Part shown: positions 1 to 5,016 of the stretch, piece after piece
Layout: each line of letters opens with the position of its first letter
How positions within the stretch are numbered: position 1 is the stretch's first letter
NCBI GenBank assembly: GCA_934148875.1
Contig: CAKPDJ010000062.1
Location: 1-6,519, forward strand
Length of the DNA: 6,519 nucleotides
Direction of reading: 5' to 3'
DNA from: an uncultured Bacilli bacterium
Lineage (GTDB): Bacteria > Bacillota_I > Bacilli_A > RF39 > UBA660
The notes under the pieces: generated by a model
Database searches by the model: none
The model's input: the letters and a program-made list of their open reading frames with translations, nothing else
What the model was told of the DNA's origin: nothing
Translations under genes and position numbers: made by a program

Positions 1-20
1 TTATTATGTTTCTCAAATTT

Positions 21-29
21 ATTATAACA
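21..29 (-). promoter_or_regulatory. Possible leftward extended -10 element
   Basis: On the minus strand this reads TGTTATAAT, a perfect TATAAT with the extended -10 TG one base upstream. No convincing -35 is found at 16-18 bp. If real, transcription would start near position 14 and leave the window leftward, serving a divergent gene that cannot be seen. The same TGTTATAAT occurs in the minus-strand promoter near 3519. TATAAT-like strings are common by chance in DNA this A+T-rich, so this is only a candidate. The rest of 1-91 shows no gene or clear structure. Confidence 0.25.
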
Positions 30-91
30 AAGGTTTTTCTTTTTTTATGTCTTACCCCAAATTATTTTACACTATCTATTATGACAAATAT

Positions 92-120
92 TTGATTTTA
101 TCTTATAAAAGTGATATAAT
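92..120 (+). promoter_or_regulatory. Sigma-A promoter of the orf1-miaA-orf3 operon
   Basis: A -35 box TTGATT (92-97, matching TTGA of TTGACA) is followed by a 17-bp spacer and a perfect -10 box TATAAT (115-120). An extended -10 TG lies at 112-113. Transcription should start near 127, giving a leader of about 36 nt before the ATG at 163. It is one of the best promoters in the window. No other promoter was identified before the terminator at 2570, so it probably drives all three downstream genes. Confidence 0.75.
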
Positions 121-132
121 ATGGGCCATATT
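118..132. repeat. 15-bp palindrome over the -10/start region, candidate operator
   Basis: AATATGG-G-CCATATT is a perfect inverted repeat with 7-bp arms around a single central G. It overlaps the last three bases of the -10 box and spans the predicted start site. Repressor operators are often placed this way, because a bound dimer blocks RNA polymerase. The GGGCC core stands out in otherwise A+T-rich DNA. With a 1-nt loop it is a poor RNA hairpin, so a DNA-level site is more plausible. The binding protein is unknown. Confidence 0.4.
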
Positions 133-162
133 TGACGATGTAATATTTGGGGGAGTGATTTT

Positions 163-747
163 ATGAAAAGTATTGTAACTATTACGGAAGATAATGAGAA
201 AAAGTATCGCTCATATTTAAAAATGAAGCAAAGACTTTCTAAGATGAGCAGAAATACTTTAGTTACTGAAATGGTACTTGGTACTGTTGCAGTGTTTACT
301 AACTTATTTGCAATCATACTTTTTGCAGATAGTATTACTGGATTTATGGCATTGGGTGATATTTTCTTTGTTTTACCTGCTATGGAACTTACTATTTTTG
401 GTGTCTCAACAATTAGTTTACGTGTTAAACAAAGATTATATGAAAAACAGTTTAATAAAAAATACCCGGATATTAATATGAATTTAAGTGAACATTATAT
501 CGAAAAATTATTATTAGAATATGATTATAATTTAAATAGTAAGGCTAATGAACTAAAAAATAATGATGATAATAATATTATTGAATCTAAACCAGAAGAT
601 TTGACTACTAATAGTAGTACACGTTTAACTTGTGGTAATGGTGAATATTGGCAGAATATTAAAAATTATTGGCTTAAAGAAATATCTAAACAAAGAAATG
701 CTGATGTTGAAAAAAATAAAGAGAAGAAGTTAGGAACTAAAAAATAA
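163..747 (+). CDS. Unknown membrane protein with two predicted helices, first gene of the miaA operon
   Basis: A 194-residue protein whose family I do not recognise. Residues 1-31 are charged and basic. Two hydrophobic segments follow at about 34-56 and 61-86, joined by a very short turn (ADSITG), so it is probably a membrane hairpin with both ends on the same side. The basic flanks (KMKQRLSKMSR before, RVKQRLYEKQ after) suggest a cytoplasmic location for both ends. Residues 90-194 are hydrophilic, asparagine- and lysine-rich, partly low complexity (NNDDNNII at 133-140) with a very basic tail. The ATG is supported by a GGGGGAG Shine-Dalgarno site at 149-155, 7 nt upstream. Its TAA shares one base with the miaA ATG (TAATG), so translation is probably coupled. 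A role in tRNA modification is not implied. The open frame, start signal and operon position make the gene real; function is unknown. Confidence 0.8.
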   Translation: MKSIVTITEDNEKKYRSYLKMKQRLSKMSRNTLVTEMVLGTVAVFTNLFAIILFADSITGFMALGDIFFVLPAMELTIFGVSTISLRVKQRLYEKQFNKKYPDINMNLSEHYIEKLLLEYDYNLNSKANELKNNDDNNIIESKPEDLTTNSSTRLTCGNGEYWQNIKNYWLKEISKQRNADVEKNKEKKLGTKK

Positions 748-1619
748 TGATTATTGTTGTTGTAGGTCCAACAGGAGTTGGGAAAACTAAACTTAGTGTT
801 GAATTAGCTAAAAAGTATAATGCAGAAATAATTAATGCTGATTCTATGCAAGTATATAAAGGGCTAGATATTGCTACAGCTAAGATAAAAGAACATGAAA
901 AAGAAGGCATTGCTCATCATTTATTTGATATATGCAATGTAGATGAAATCTATACAGTCTTTGATTATCAAAAAGATTGTCGTAGTAAAATAGAAGAAAT
1001 TTCTAATAGAGGAAAAAATGTTATTATTGTTGGTGGGACAGGTCTATATATAAGGGCTGCTTTATATGATTATCGTTTTAAAGAAGAGGGGAACTTAAAC
1101 GATTATGATGAATTAACTAATCAGGAGTTACTTGACAGAATTAAAAAGTATGATAGTGATTGCAATATTCATATTAATAATAGAAAACGCTTGATTAGAC
1201 TTTTGAATAAATATGATAATGATTTAATTACTGAACAAGTAGGTAATAATCCTATATATAAATTTATTTTAATTGGTTTAACTACTGATAGAGACACACT
1301 TTATGAAAAAATTAATTCTAGAGTAGATGTTATGGTAAAAGAAGGGCTGATTGAAGAAGCTAAATGTTTATATGATAAACATATTTACACTAAAGCTATT
1401 CAGACAGCAATTGGTTATAAGGAACTATATCCTTATTTTGAAGGTAAAAATTCATTGGATGTTTCACTAGAACTTATTAAAAAGAATTCCAGACACTATG
1501 CTAAGAGACAATATACTTTTTTTAAACACCAATTTGATGGAATAAATTGGATTGAGACTAACTATAAAGATTTTTCTAAAACCGTTGATAGCGCTGTTAA
1601 TATTATAGAAGGTGATTAG
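747..1619 (+). CDS. miaA: tRNA dimethylallyltransferase MiaA
   Basis: Transfers a dimethylallyl group from dimethylallyl diphosphate to N6 of adenine 37, next to the anticodon of tRNAs reading UNN codons; MiaB commonly methylthiolates the product. Acts in the cytoplasm. Family motifs appear in order: P-loop GPTGVGKT (7-14), NADSMQVYKGLDIATAK (30-46) with the catalytic-position Asp32, HHLFDI (58-63), VGGTGLY (95-101) with Thr98 at the conserved threonine, INNRKRLIRLL (143-153), QTAIGYKE (219-226) and SRHYAKRQYTFFK (248-260). At 290 residues it is shorter than the E. coli and B. subtilis enzymes (about 315). The loss is mainly between GGTGLY and INNRKR and just after, where a peripheral helix is reduced. 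No strong Shine-Dalgarno site precedes it (AGGA at 732-735, 11 nt upstream). Its ATG overlaps the upstream TAA, so it probably relies on coupled translation. UNN codons (TTA, TTT, TAT) are very common here, so the substrate tRNAs should carry heavy traffic. Confidence 0.97.
   Translation: MIIVVVGPTGVGKTKLSVELAKKYNAEIINADSMQVYKGLDIATAKIKEHEKEGIAHHLFDICNVDEIYTVFDYQKDCRSKIEEISNRGKNVIIVGGTGLYIRAALYDYRFKEEGNLNDYDELTNQELLDRIKKYDSDCNIHINNRKRLIRLLNKYDNDLITEQVGNNPIYKFILIGLTTDRDTLYEKINSRVDVMVKEGLIEEAKCLYDKHIYTKAIQTAIGYKELYPYFEGKNSLDVSLELIKKNSRHYAKRQYTFFKHQFDGINWIETNYKDFSKTVDSAVNIIEGD
1607..1616 (+). promoter_or_regulatory. Shine-Dalgarno site that fixes the GTG start at 1620
   Basis: AGAAGGTGAT matches the anti-Shine-Dalgarno complement AGGAGGTGAT at nine of ten positions. 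It lies within the last codons of miaA. Its GG pair is 7 nt before the GTG at 1620, the same GGTGAT spacing seen before the ATGs at 3502 (minus strand) and 3838 (minus strand). This supports a GTG start placed directly after the miaA TAG with no gap. Confidence 0.7.
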
Positions 1620-2585
1620 GTGGATGATATAAATGAACTGTTAAATATATCTAACAGTATTTTAAAGTTATATAGACATATTATTGATTTATCTGATAAT
1701 AACCAAGATACTACTGTTTTTTGGGAGATTGTAGATAGATTATCGAAATGTGAAACGGAATCATTGGAAAAAATTGTTGCTGATTATCAAAAAATAGATG
1801 CTTTGGATGAGATTCTTAGTACAGATAATAATAGTAATGCTTATGATTTATTGTTAACTAATGACTATGAACATGATGATATACTGGTTTCATATAGAAT
1901 TAGAACTAAAATGTTGGCAATGATTTTACGAGCTAGTGATGATGTACTGCTTAGACTTTATGATGTTTCGATTCCAATAGTTAAAATATGTGGTGAACCT
2001 AATGTAGTTGTACCTAGTTTTTATAATTATTTATTGTATAATGCTTATATTAGAAATGCTACAAATCTAGAATATTTGTGTATTCAATCACAATTAGAAA
2101 AAACAGATTCTTCTGAAAAAATTGATTTCCAAAGAGTTAAACAGTATCAAACGATGCTTAAATATATTTTTCCGTTTTTGGAAAATGCTGTTTGTAATGA
2201 TAATGTATCTAATTTATTTCATGATAATGGGATTAGTGATATTCAAAAAAATATATTTAATAGAACACTTTATGCAAAAATTGGTAATCAAATATCTACT
2301 GTTGCAACTCTTATTTTAAATAGTGAGCGAGCATCAGAAATTTATGACATTGATAGTAATACTTTTTCTTTTCTATGTTCTACTATTTTATATTCCAATT
2401 TAGCAATTTTAAATGATGAAGATTATATTCAAATACGTGATGATTTGAATGGTCAACTTTTAAGATTATTGTCATCTGGTGCAATTGTAAAGAATTGTTT
2501 TATTGACTTGATACAAAAAAGGTTTGCAGAAAGAGATAAAAAGATTAATAAGCAAAAGATATTAAAAGAAAAAAGCATCGTTTAA
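1620..2585 (+). CDS. Unknown 321-residue, mostly helical cytoplasmic protein, third gene of the miaA operon
   Basis: I do not recognise the family. The protein has no signal peptide and no convincing membrane segment. It reads as alternating amphipathic helices: an acidic N-terminal third (1-90, with DNNQD and DNNSN linkers), a more hydrophobic middle (about 90-160, containing LYDVSIPIVKICGEPNVVVPSF), helices at 170-240 and 245-300, and a basic C-terminal tail (KRFAERDKKINKQKILKEKS, 300-319). Five cysteines (44, 124, 154, 192, 253) are scattered, plus one at 293, with no CxxC metal motif. No enzyme motif is visible. It starts with GTG directly after the miaA stop, so it is probably co-translated with miaA. 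Its last codons form the rising arm of the terminator at 2570-2595. An all-helical scaffold or adaptor is possible but is only a guess. Base use matches its neighbours, so there is no sign of recent transfer. Confidence 0.8.
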   Translation: MDDINELLNISNSILKLYRHIIDLSDNNQDTTVFWEIVDRLSKCETESLEKIVADYQKIDALDEILSTDNNSNAYDLLLTNDYEHDDILVSYRIRTKMLAMILRASDDVLLRLYDVSIPIVKICGEPNVVVPSFYNYLLYNAYIRNATNLEYLCIQSQLEKTDSSEKIDFQRVKQYQTMLKYIFPFLENAVCNDNVSNLFHDNGISDIQKNIFNRTLYAKIGNQISTVATLILNSERASEIYDIDSNTFSFLCSTILYSNLAILNDEDYIQIRDDLNGQLLRLLSSGAIVKNCFIDLIQKRFAERDKKINKQKILKEKSIV

Positions 2586-2595
2586 GATGCTTTTT
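2570..2595. terminator. Bidirectional intrinsic terminator shared by convergent genes
   Basis: AAAAAGCATC (2570-2579) pairs with GATGCTTTTT (2586-2595) around a 6-nt loop (2580-2585). Read rightward it is a GC-cored stem ending in a T run; read leftward it is the same stem with a six-T run. It therefore serves both the miaA operon and the minus-strand transglutaminase-like gene. The plus-strand TAA (2583-2585) lies in the loop. The minus-strand stop (2594-2596) lies at the base of the other arm. A terminating ribosome must release before the hairpin can fold fully. Confidence 0.85.
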
Positions 2596-3502
2596 AAATT
2601 GCTTCTTGGTAGACATTCTCATCGAAGATATGTTGATCGGTTTCTAATTTTTTTAGTTGTTCTGTTGTAATTAAAAAATAATCATATTCTAAAACATCTT
2701 CTCCAGTAGATGTTACTGGGTCATCCCAAGTAAGGTCTAGATGGTACCATTTGTTGTCTAATTTAACCAAATTCCATATATGATTTTCACTTGATATTTT
2801 ATAATTTGGAATATTTAATTTATCTAAAAATAACTTCATACTATCAGCATATCCACCACATATAGCATAATGTTCTATTAAGGCTCCATAAGCAATATCA
2901 GAATGGTATTTAGTTATTTTATTATCACTACGATCTGTATCGTATTTGGTGGTATTAATAATATAATCATGAATTGATTTAATTTTTTCGTTATCGTTCA
3001 TATTATCTTTGATTAGTTCATTGTATATATCATCGACTTTGGATTCTATAATTTCTATTTGACTGTTAGTGTAATTGTGAGTAATGGTAATTGTTACTTT
3101 TCCTAAACTATCAAATTCAGTATCAATGTTTTGAAAACTGTTATAAACAGGAACAAAATTATTAATTTCTGATAGTAGTATTTGATTGTTTGAAATATAG
3201 TTAATGTCGTTGATACAATCTTTATATTCGTTTGAACAATAAAAAGTAAAACTTGACATGCCTGAATTTAGAATTGTGTAATAAATATTTATTATGTCAT
3301 TTTTATTCTTAGGAACAAAATCATCAGTTAATTTAACATAACTATAGTCATTATTATTGGCATATTCATTATTATTTAATACGGTAGCATCTTTATTATA
3401 ATTACTAAAAGTATTTACAATAAAATTGATAATTTCATCATTATATATTAAACACAGAAAAAAAACATCTATTACTAATAATAATCCTATAATCTTTTTC
3501 AT
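2594..3502 (-). CDS. Secreted or membrane-anchored transglutaminase-like cysteine protein
   Basis: A 302-residue protein with an N-terminal hydrophobic segment (MKK followed by residues 4-20). Cys17 lacks a proper lipobox and no clear signal-peptidase site is seen, so an uncleaved anchor is likely. Residues 21-60 are an asparagine-rich linker. Residues 60-155 resemble the region preceding the domain in similar surface proteins. The transglutaminase-like fold spans about 170-262: helix NEKIKSIHDYIINTTKYD, catalytic Cys215 in YAICGGYADSMKLFLDKLNI, His241 in ENHIWNLVKLDNKWYHLDLTWDDP, and Asp256 in the same block. The Cys-His-Asp triad is complete, so it should be active as a thiol peptidase, amidase or crosslinker on the outside of the cell; the substrate cannot be told. 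The ATG has AGGTGAT at 3506-3512 (minus strand), with its GG 7 nt upstream. It has its own promoter and lies downstream of the rpsT terminator, so it is probably a separate transcript. Confidence 0.85.
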   Translation of the reverse strand: MKKIIGLLLVIDVFFLCLIYNDEIINFIVNTFSNYNKDATVLNNNEYANNNDYSYVKLTDDFVPKNKNDIINIYYTILNSGMSSFTFYCSNEYKDCINDINYISNNQILLSEINNFVPVYNSFQNIDTEFDSLGKVTITITHNYTNSQIEIIESKVDDIYNELIKDNMNDNEKIKSIHDYIINTTKYDTDRSDNKITKYHSDIAYGALIEHYAICGGYADSMKLFLDKLNIPNYKISSENHIWNLVKLDNKWYHLDLTWDDPVTSTGEDVLEYDYFLITTEQLKKLETDQHIFDENVYQEAI

Positions 3503-3509
3503 ATCATCA

Positions 3510-3543
3510 CCTATAATAATTATAACATGCTATAAATTATAGG
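3510..3543. repeat. Nested inverted repeat containing the promoter of the transglutaminase-like gene
   Basis: CCTATAAT (3510-3517) pairs with ATTATAGG (3536-3543). Inside it, TTATA (3520-3524) pairs with TATAA (3531-3535) around ACATGC. Together they give 13 paired positions with a 2-nt bulge. The repeat contains the -10 box, reaches into the -35 and includes the AGG of the Shine-Dalgarno site. It could be an operator, or, on transcripts reading through from rpsT, a hairpin that hides the ribosome-binding site. Chance pairing is easier in A+T-rich DNA, but the CC/GG ends argue somewhat against it. Confidence 0.45.
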
Positions 3544-3546
3544 CAA
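3519..3546 (-). promoter_or_regulatory. Promoter of the transglutaminase-like gene
   Basis: On the minus strand, TTGCCT (3541-3546) stands 16 bp upstream of a perfect TATAAT (3519-3524) with an extended -10 TG one base before it. The predicted start is near 3512, at the edge of the AGGTGAT ribosome-binding site, so the 5' leader would be only about 10 nt. The -35 is a weak match (TTG only). The extended -10 may compensate. Confidence 0.5.
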
Positions 3547-3547
3547 G

Positions 3548-3576
3548 AAAAAATATCTATCGTATTGATAGATATT
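3548..3576 (-). terminator. Intrinsic terminator of rpsT
   Basis: In the minus-strand transcript AATATCTATC (3576-3567) pairs with GATAGATATT (3561-3552) around a 5-nt loop, followed by a T run to 3548. The stem is A+T-rich but has ten perfect pairs. The rpsT TAA (3575-3577) overlaps its first bases, the same stop-in-stem layout as at 2570-2595. It should separate rpsT from the downstream gene, though with few G-C pairs it may leak. Confidence 0.7.
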
Positions 3577-3838
3577 ATTTTAATGAATTTGTTTGTTTAG
3601 TTAATCTTGATTTTTCTCTTGCAGCTTTATTTTTATGGATTAAACCACTTGCACAAGCTTTATCAATTTTTTTAATAGCTATTTTTAGATTTTCATCTGC
3701 TAGAGCTTTATCTTCAGCTTTGATAGCTCTTTCTGATTTTTTAATAGCAGTTTTCATGCTTGATCTTCCAAGTGTGTTATTAGCATTTTTCTTAGCGCTT
3801 GTAATAACTCTTTTCTTAGCACTTTTAATATTTGGCAT
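3575..3838 (-). CDS. rpsT: 30S ribosomal protein S20 (bS20)
   Basis: An 87-residue, strongly basic helical protein that binds 16S rRNA in the body of the small subunit and assists its assembly. It has the diagnostic N-terminus MPNIKSAKKRVITSAKKNANN, the central SSMKTAIKKSERAIKA and the C-terminal GLIHKNKAAREKSRLTKQTN, at the usual family length. The ATG is preceded by GAGGTGA (3843-3849 on the minus strand), with its GG pair 7 nt from the start. It has its own promoter at 3870-3898 and its own terminator. In B. subtilis rpsT is likewise divergent from gpr, so this pairing looks ancestral. No leader hairpin for autoregulation is visible in the roughly 25-nt leader. Confidence 0.97.
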   Translation of the reverse strand: MPNIKSAKKRVITSAKKNANNTLGRSSMKTAIKKSERAIKAEDKALADENLKIAIKKIDKACASGLIHKNKAAREKSRLTKQTNSLK

Positions 3839-3869
3839 AGTTTCACCTCACTTTTTTTAGCTACAACTA

Positions 3870-3898
3870 ATGATACCAAATTTTTTCTAAAAAAGCAA
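3870..3898 (-). promoter_or_regulatory. Sigma-A promoter of rpsT
   Basis: On the minus strand, TTGCTT (3893-3898), a 17-bp spacer and TATCAT (3870-3875, five of six matches), with an extended -10 TG one base upstream. The predicted start is near 3863, leaving about 25 nt before the ATG at 3838. It occupies the same DNA from which gpr must be transcribed in the opposite direction. Confidence 0.65.
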
Positions 3899-3925
3899 AT
3901 AAAATGTAAAAAAAATGGAAAAAAT
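3895..3925 (+). promoter_or_regulatory. Possible forespore (sigma-F-type) promoter for gpr
   Basis: GGAAAAAAT (3917-3925) fits the sigma-F -10 pattern GGnnAnAnT. GCAAA (3895-3899) resembles the -35 GYATA with one mismatch, but the 17-bp spacing is slightly longer than usual. In B. subtilis gpr is read by forespore sigma factors F and G. No sigma-G -10 (CATnnTA) occurs in 3839-3942, because no CAT triplet exists on this strand there. A poly-A stretch can meet the pattern by chance, and the lineage may use different consensus sequences. Confidence 0.25.
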
Positions 3926-3931
3926 ATGTAT

Positions 3932-3938
3932 GGGTGAT
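3932..3938 (+). promoter_or_regulatory. Shine-Dalgarno site that decides the gpr start
   Basis: GGGTGAT pairs well with the 16S tail, and its GG (3933-3934) lies 8 nt before the TTG at 3943. A GTG at 3934 is in frame but forms part of this site and has no other ribosome-binding site upstream (only A-rich sequence). TTG at 3943 is therefore the better start. Confidence 0.65.
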
Positions 3939-3942
3939 AATT

Positions 3943-4974
3943 TTGAAAAATGAAAAGGATTTAAAACAATATAAAATTAGAACAGATTTGCTAGTTGATA
4001 TATTTAATACTGAACAAGTAGAAGATGGAATTATTGTCCATAAAGATGAAGAAAATGGTATTGAAATAATAGAGGTTGAAATACAAAATGATAAAAATAG
4101 TCTTAAGAAAAAAAGAGGTAAATACATAACGATTAGTTATCAAGATGTAACTGATAAAGAAAATGGTAATAACTTAGAAGAAATAATGGTTAAAGAACTT
4201 AAAAAGTTGTTTAAATATCTTAAAATAGATGAAGATAGTAGTTGTTTGGTAGTTGGCCTTGGTAATAGAGATTCTACTCCTGATGCATTAGGACCTAAGA
4301 CTATTGAAAATGTTTTGGTTACTAGATATCTATATGAAATAGAAAAAATAGAAGTTGATAAAAATTATCGTAATGTTGCTTCATTTATTCCTGGTGTTAC
4401 CGGAATGACAGGAATTGAGAGCAGTGATATTATATTAGGAATAATAGAAAAAATTAAACCCGGTTTTATTATAGTTGTTGATGCACTTGCTTCTAGTAGT
4501 ATTGATAGAGTTAATAAAACAGTCCAAATTACTGATACGGGTATTTTACCTGGTAGTGGTGTTTATAATAACAGAAAAGAACTTAGCTATGAGACATTAC
4601 ATATACCAGTAATTTCTATTGGTATTCCAACTGTTATAGAGGCATTTGTTTTAGTAAGTGATACGATAGGATACTTATTAAAACATTTTAGTTACAATAA
4701 AGAAAATTATCAAAAAAATAAATTGGTACCGGTTACTTTAAGAGATTATAAAAATCATCATAAGGAACTGTCTAAAGAAGAGAAAATGCAGTTATTAGGC
4801 GAGATAGGAACACTAACAGATAATGAAGTAAAAGAGCTTATTTTTGAAGTATTAACACCAATTGGTTATAATATGATGGTTACTCCTAAAGAAATTGATT
4901 TTGTGATAGATAAAACTAGTAATATTTTAGCTAATTCAATAAATAAGGCATTACACAAAAATTTCGACATATAA
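3943..4974 (+). CDS. gpr: Germination protease GPR (spore protease, peptidase family A25)
   Basis: Degrades small acid-soluble spore proteins early in germination, freeing spore DNA and supplying amino acids. It is made in the forespore as a zymogen and processes itself. From the TTG start it has 343 residues, a little shorter than the B. subtilis protein (368). The N-terminus KQYKIRTDLLVD matches the family, and the expected processing site after Asp15 gives a 15-residue propeptide as in Bacillus megaterium. Family blocks follow: CLVVGLGNRDSTPDALGP, SFIPGVTGMTGIESSDII, IIVVDALASSSIDRVNKTVQITDTGILPGSGV, ISIGIPTVIEA, GYNMMVTPKEIDFVID. The two catalytic-position aspartates, Asp114 (PDALGP) and Asp180 (VDALA), are present with the 66-residue spacing expected. 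It is divergent from rpsT and 42 nt upstream of spoIIP. An in-frame GTG at 3934 would add three residues. The gene implies the organism makes endospores. Confidence 0.95.
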   Translation: MKNEKDLKQYKIRTDLLVDIFNTEQVEDGIIVHKDEENGIEIIEVEIQNDKNSLKKKRGKYITISYQDVTDKENGNNLEEIMVKELKKLFKYLKIDEDSSCLVVGLGNRDSTPDALGPKTIENVLVTRYLYEIEKIEVDKNYRNVASFIPGVTGMTGIESSDIILGIIEKIKPGFIIVVDALASSSIDRVNKTVQITDTGILPGSGVYNNRKELSYETLHIPVISIGIPTVIEAFVLVSDTIGYLLKHFSYNKENYQKNKLVPVTLRDYKNHHKELSKEEKMQLLGEIGTLTDNEVKELIFEVLTPIGYNMMVTPKEIDFVIDKTSNILANSINKALHKNFDI

Positions 4975-4991
4975 AATACTATCTATATATT
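4964..4991 (+). promoter_or_regulatory. Possible separate promoter for spoIIP
   Basis: TCGACA (4964-4969, five of six to TTGACA) lies 16 bp before TATATT (4986-4991, five of six to TATAAT), at the end of gpr and in the gap before spoIIP. The start would be near 4998, about 20 nt before the ATG. In B. subtilis spoIIP is expressed both with gpr and from its own promoter, so a second promoter is plausible. A sporulation sigma factor would be expected rather than sigma-A, which lowers confidence. Confidence 0.3.
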
Positions 4992-5016
4992 ATAGTGTAG
5001 TAAAGGTGGTGTTTAT

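Noticed and set aside
33..46. T-rich run that could end an upstream terminator
   Set aside because: No stem of useful length precedes it; only a 4-bp pairing can be drawn.
72..317. Minus-strand open frame of 81 codons
   Set aside because: It lies antisense to the promoter and start of the gene at 163 and has no ribosome-binding site or family resemblance. The hydrophobic look comes from A+T-rich antisense codons.
278..481. Plus-strand open frame of 67 codons in another frame
   Set aside because: It is entirely inside the gene at 163-747, with no start signal; an out-of-frame reading of its membrane segments.
2122..2319. Plus-strand open frame of 65 codons inside the gene at 1620-2585
   Set aside because: Internal, out of frame, no Shine-Dalgarno site, and composition typical of a frame shadow.
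3867..4127. Minus-strand open frame of 86 codons upstream of rpsT
   Set aside because: It is antisense to the well-supported 5' part of gpr and overlaps the rpsT promoter; its Phe/Ser/Leu-rich translation is typical of an antisense reading.
4977..4997. Weak hairpin (ACTAT/ATAGT) between gpr and spoIIP
   Set aside because: The stem is about 5 A-T-rich pairs with a 9-nt loop and no T run follows, so it is not a terminator. The two genes are likely co-transcribed.
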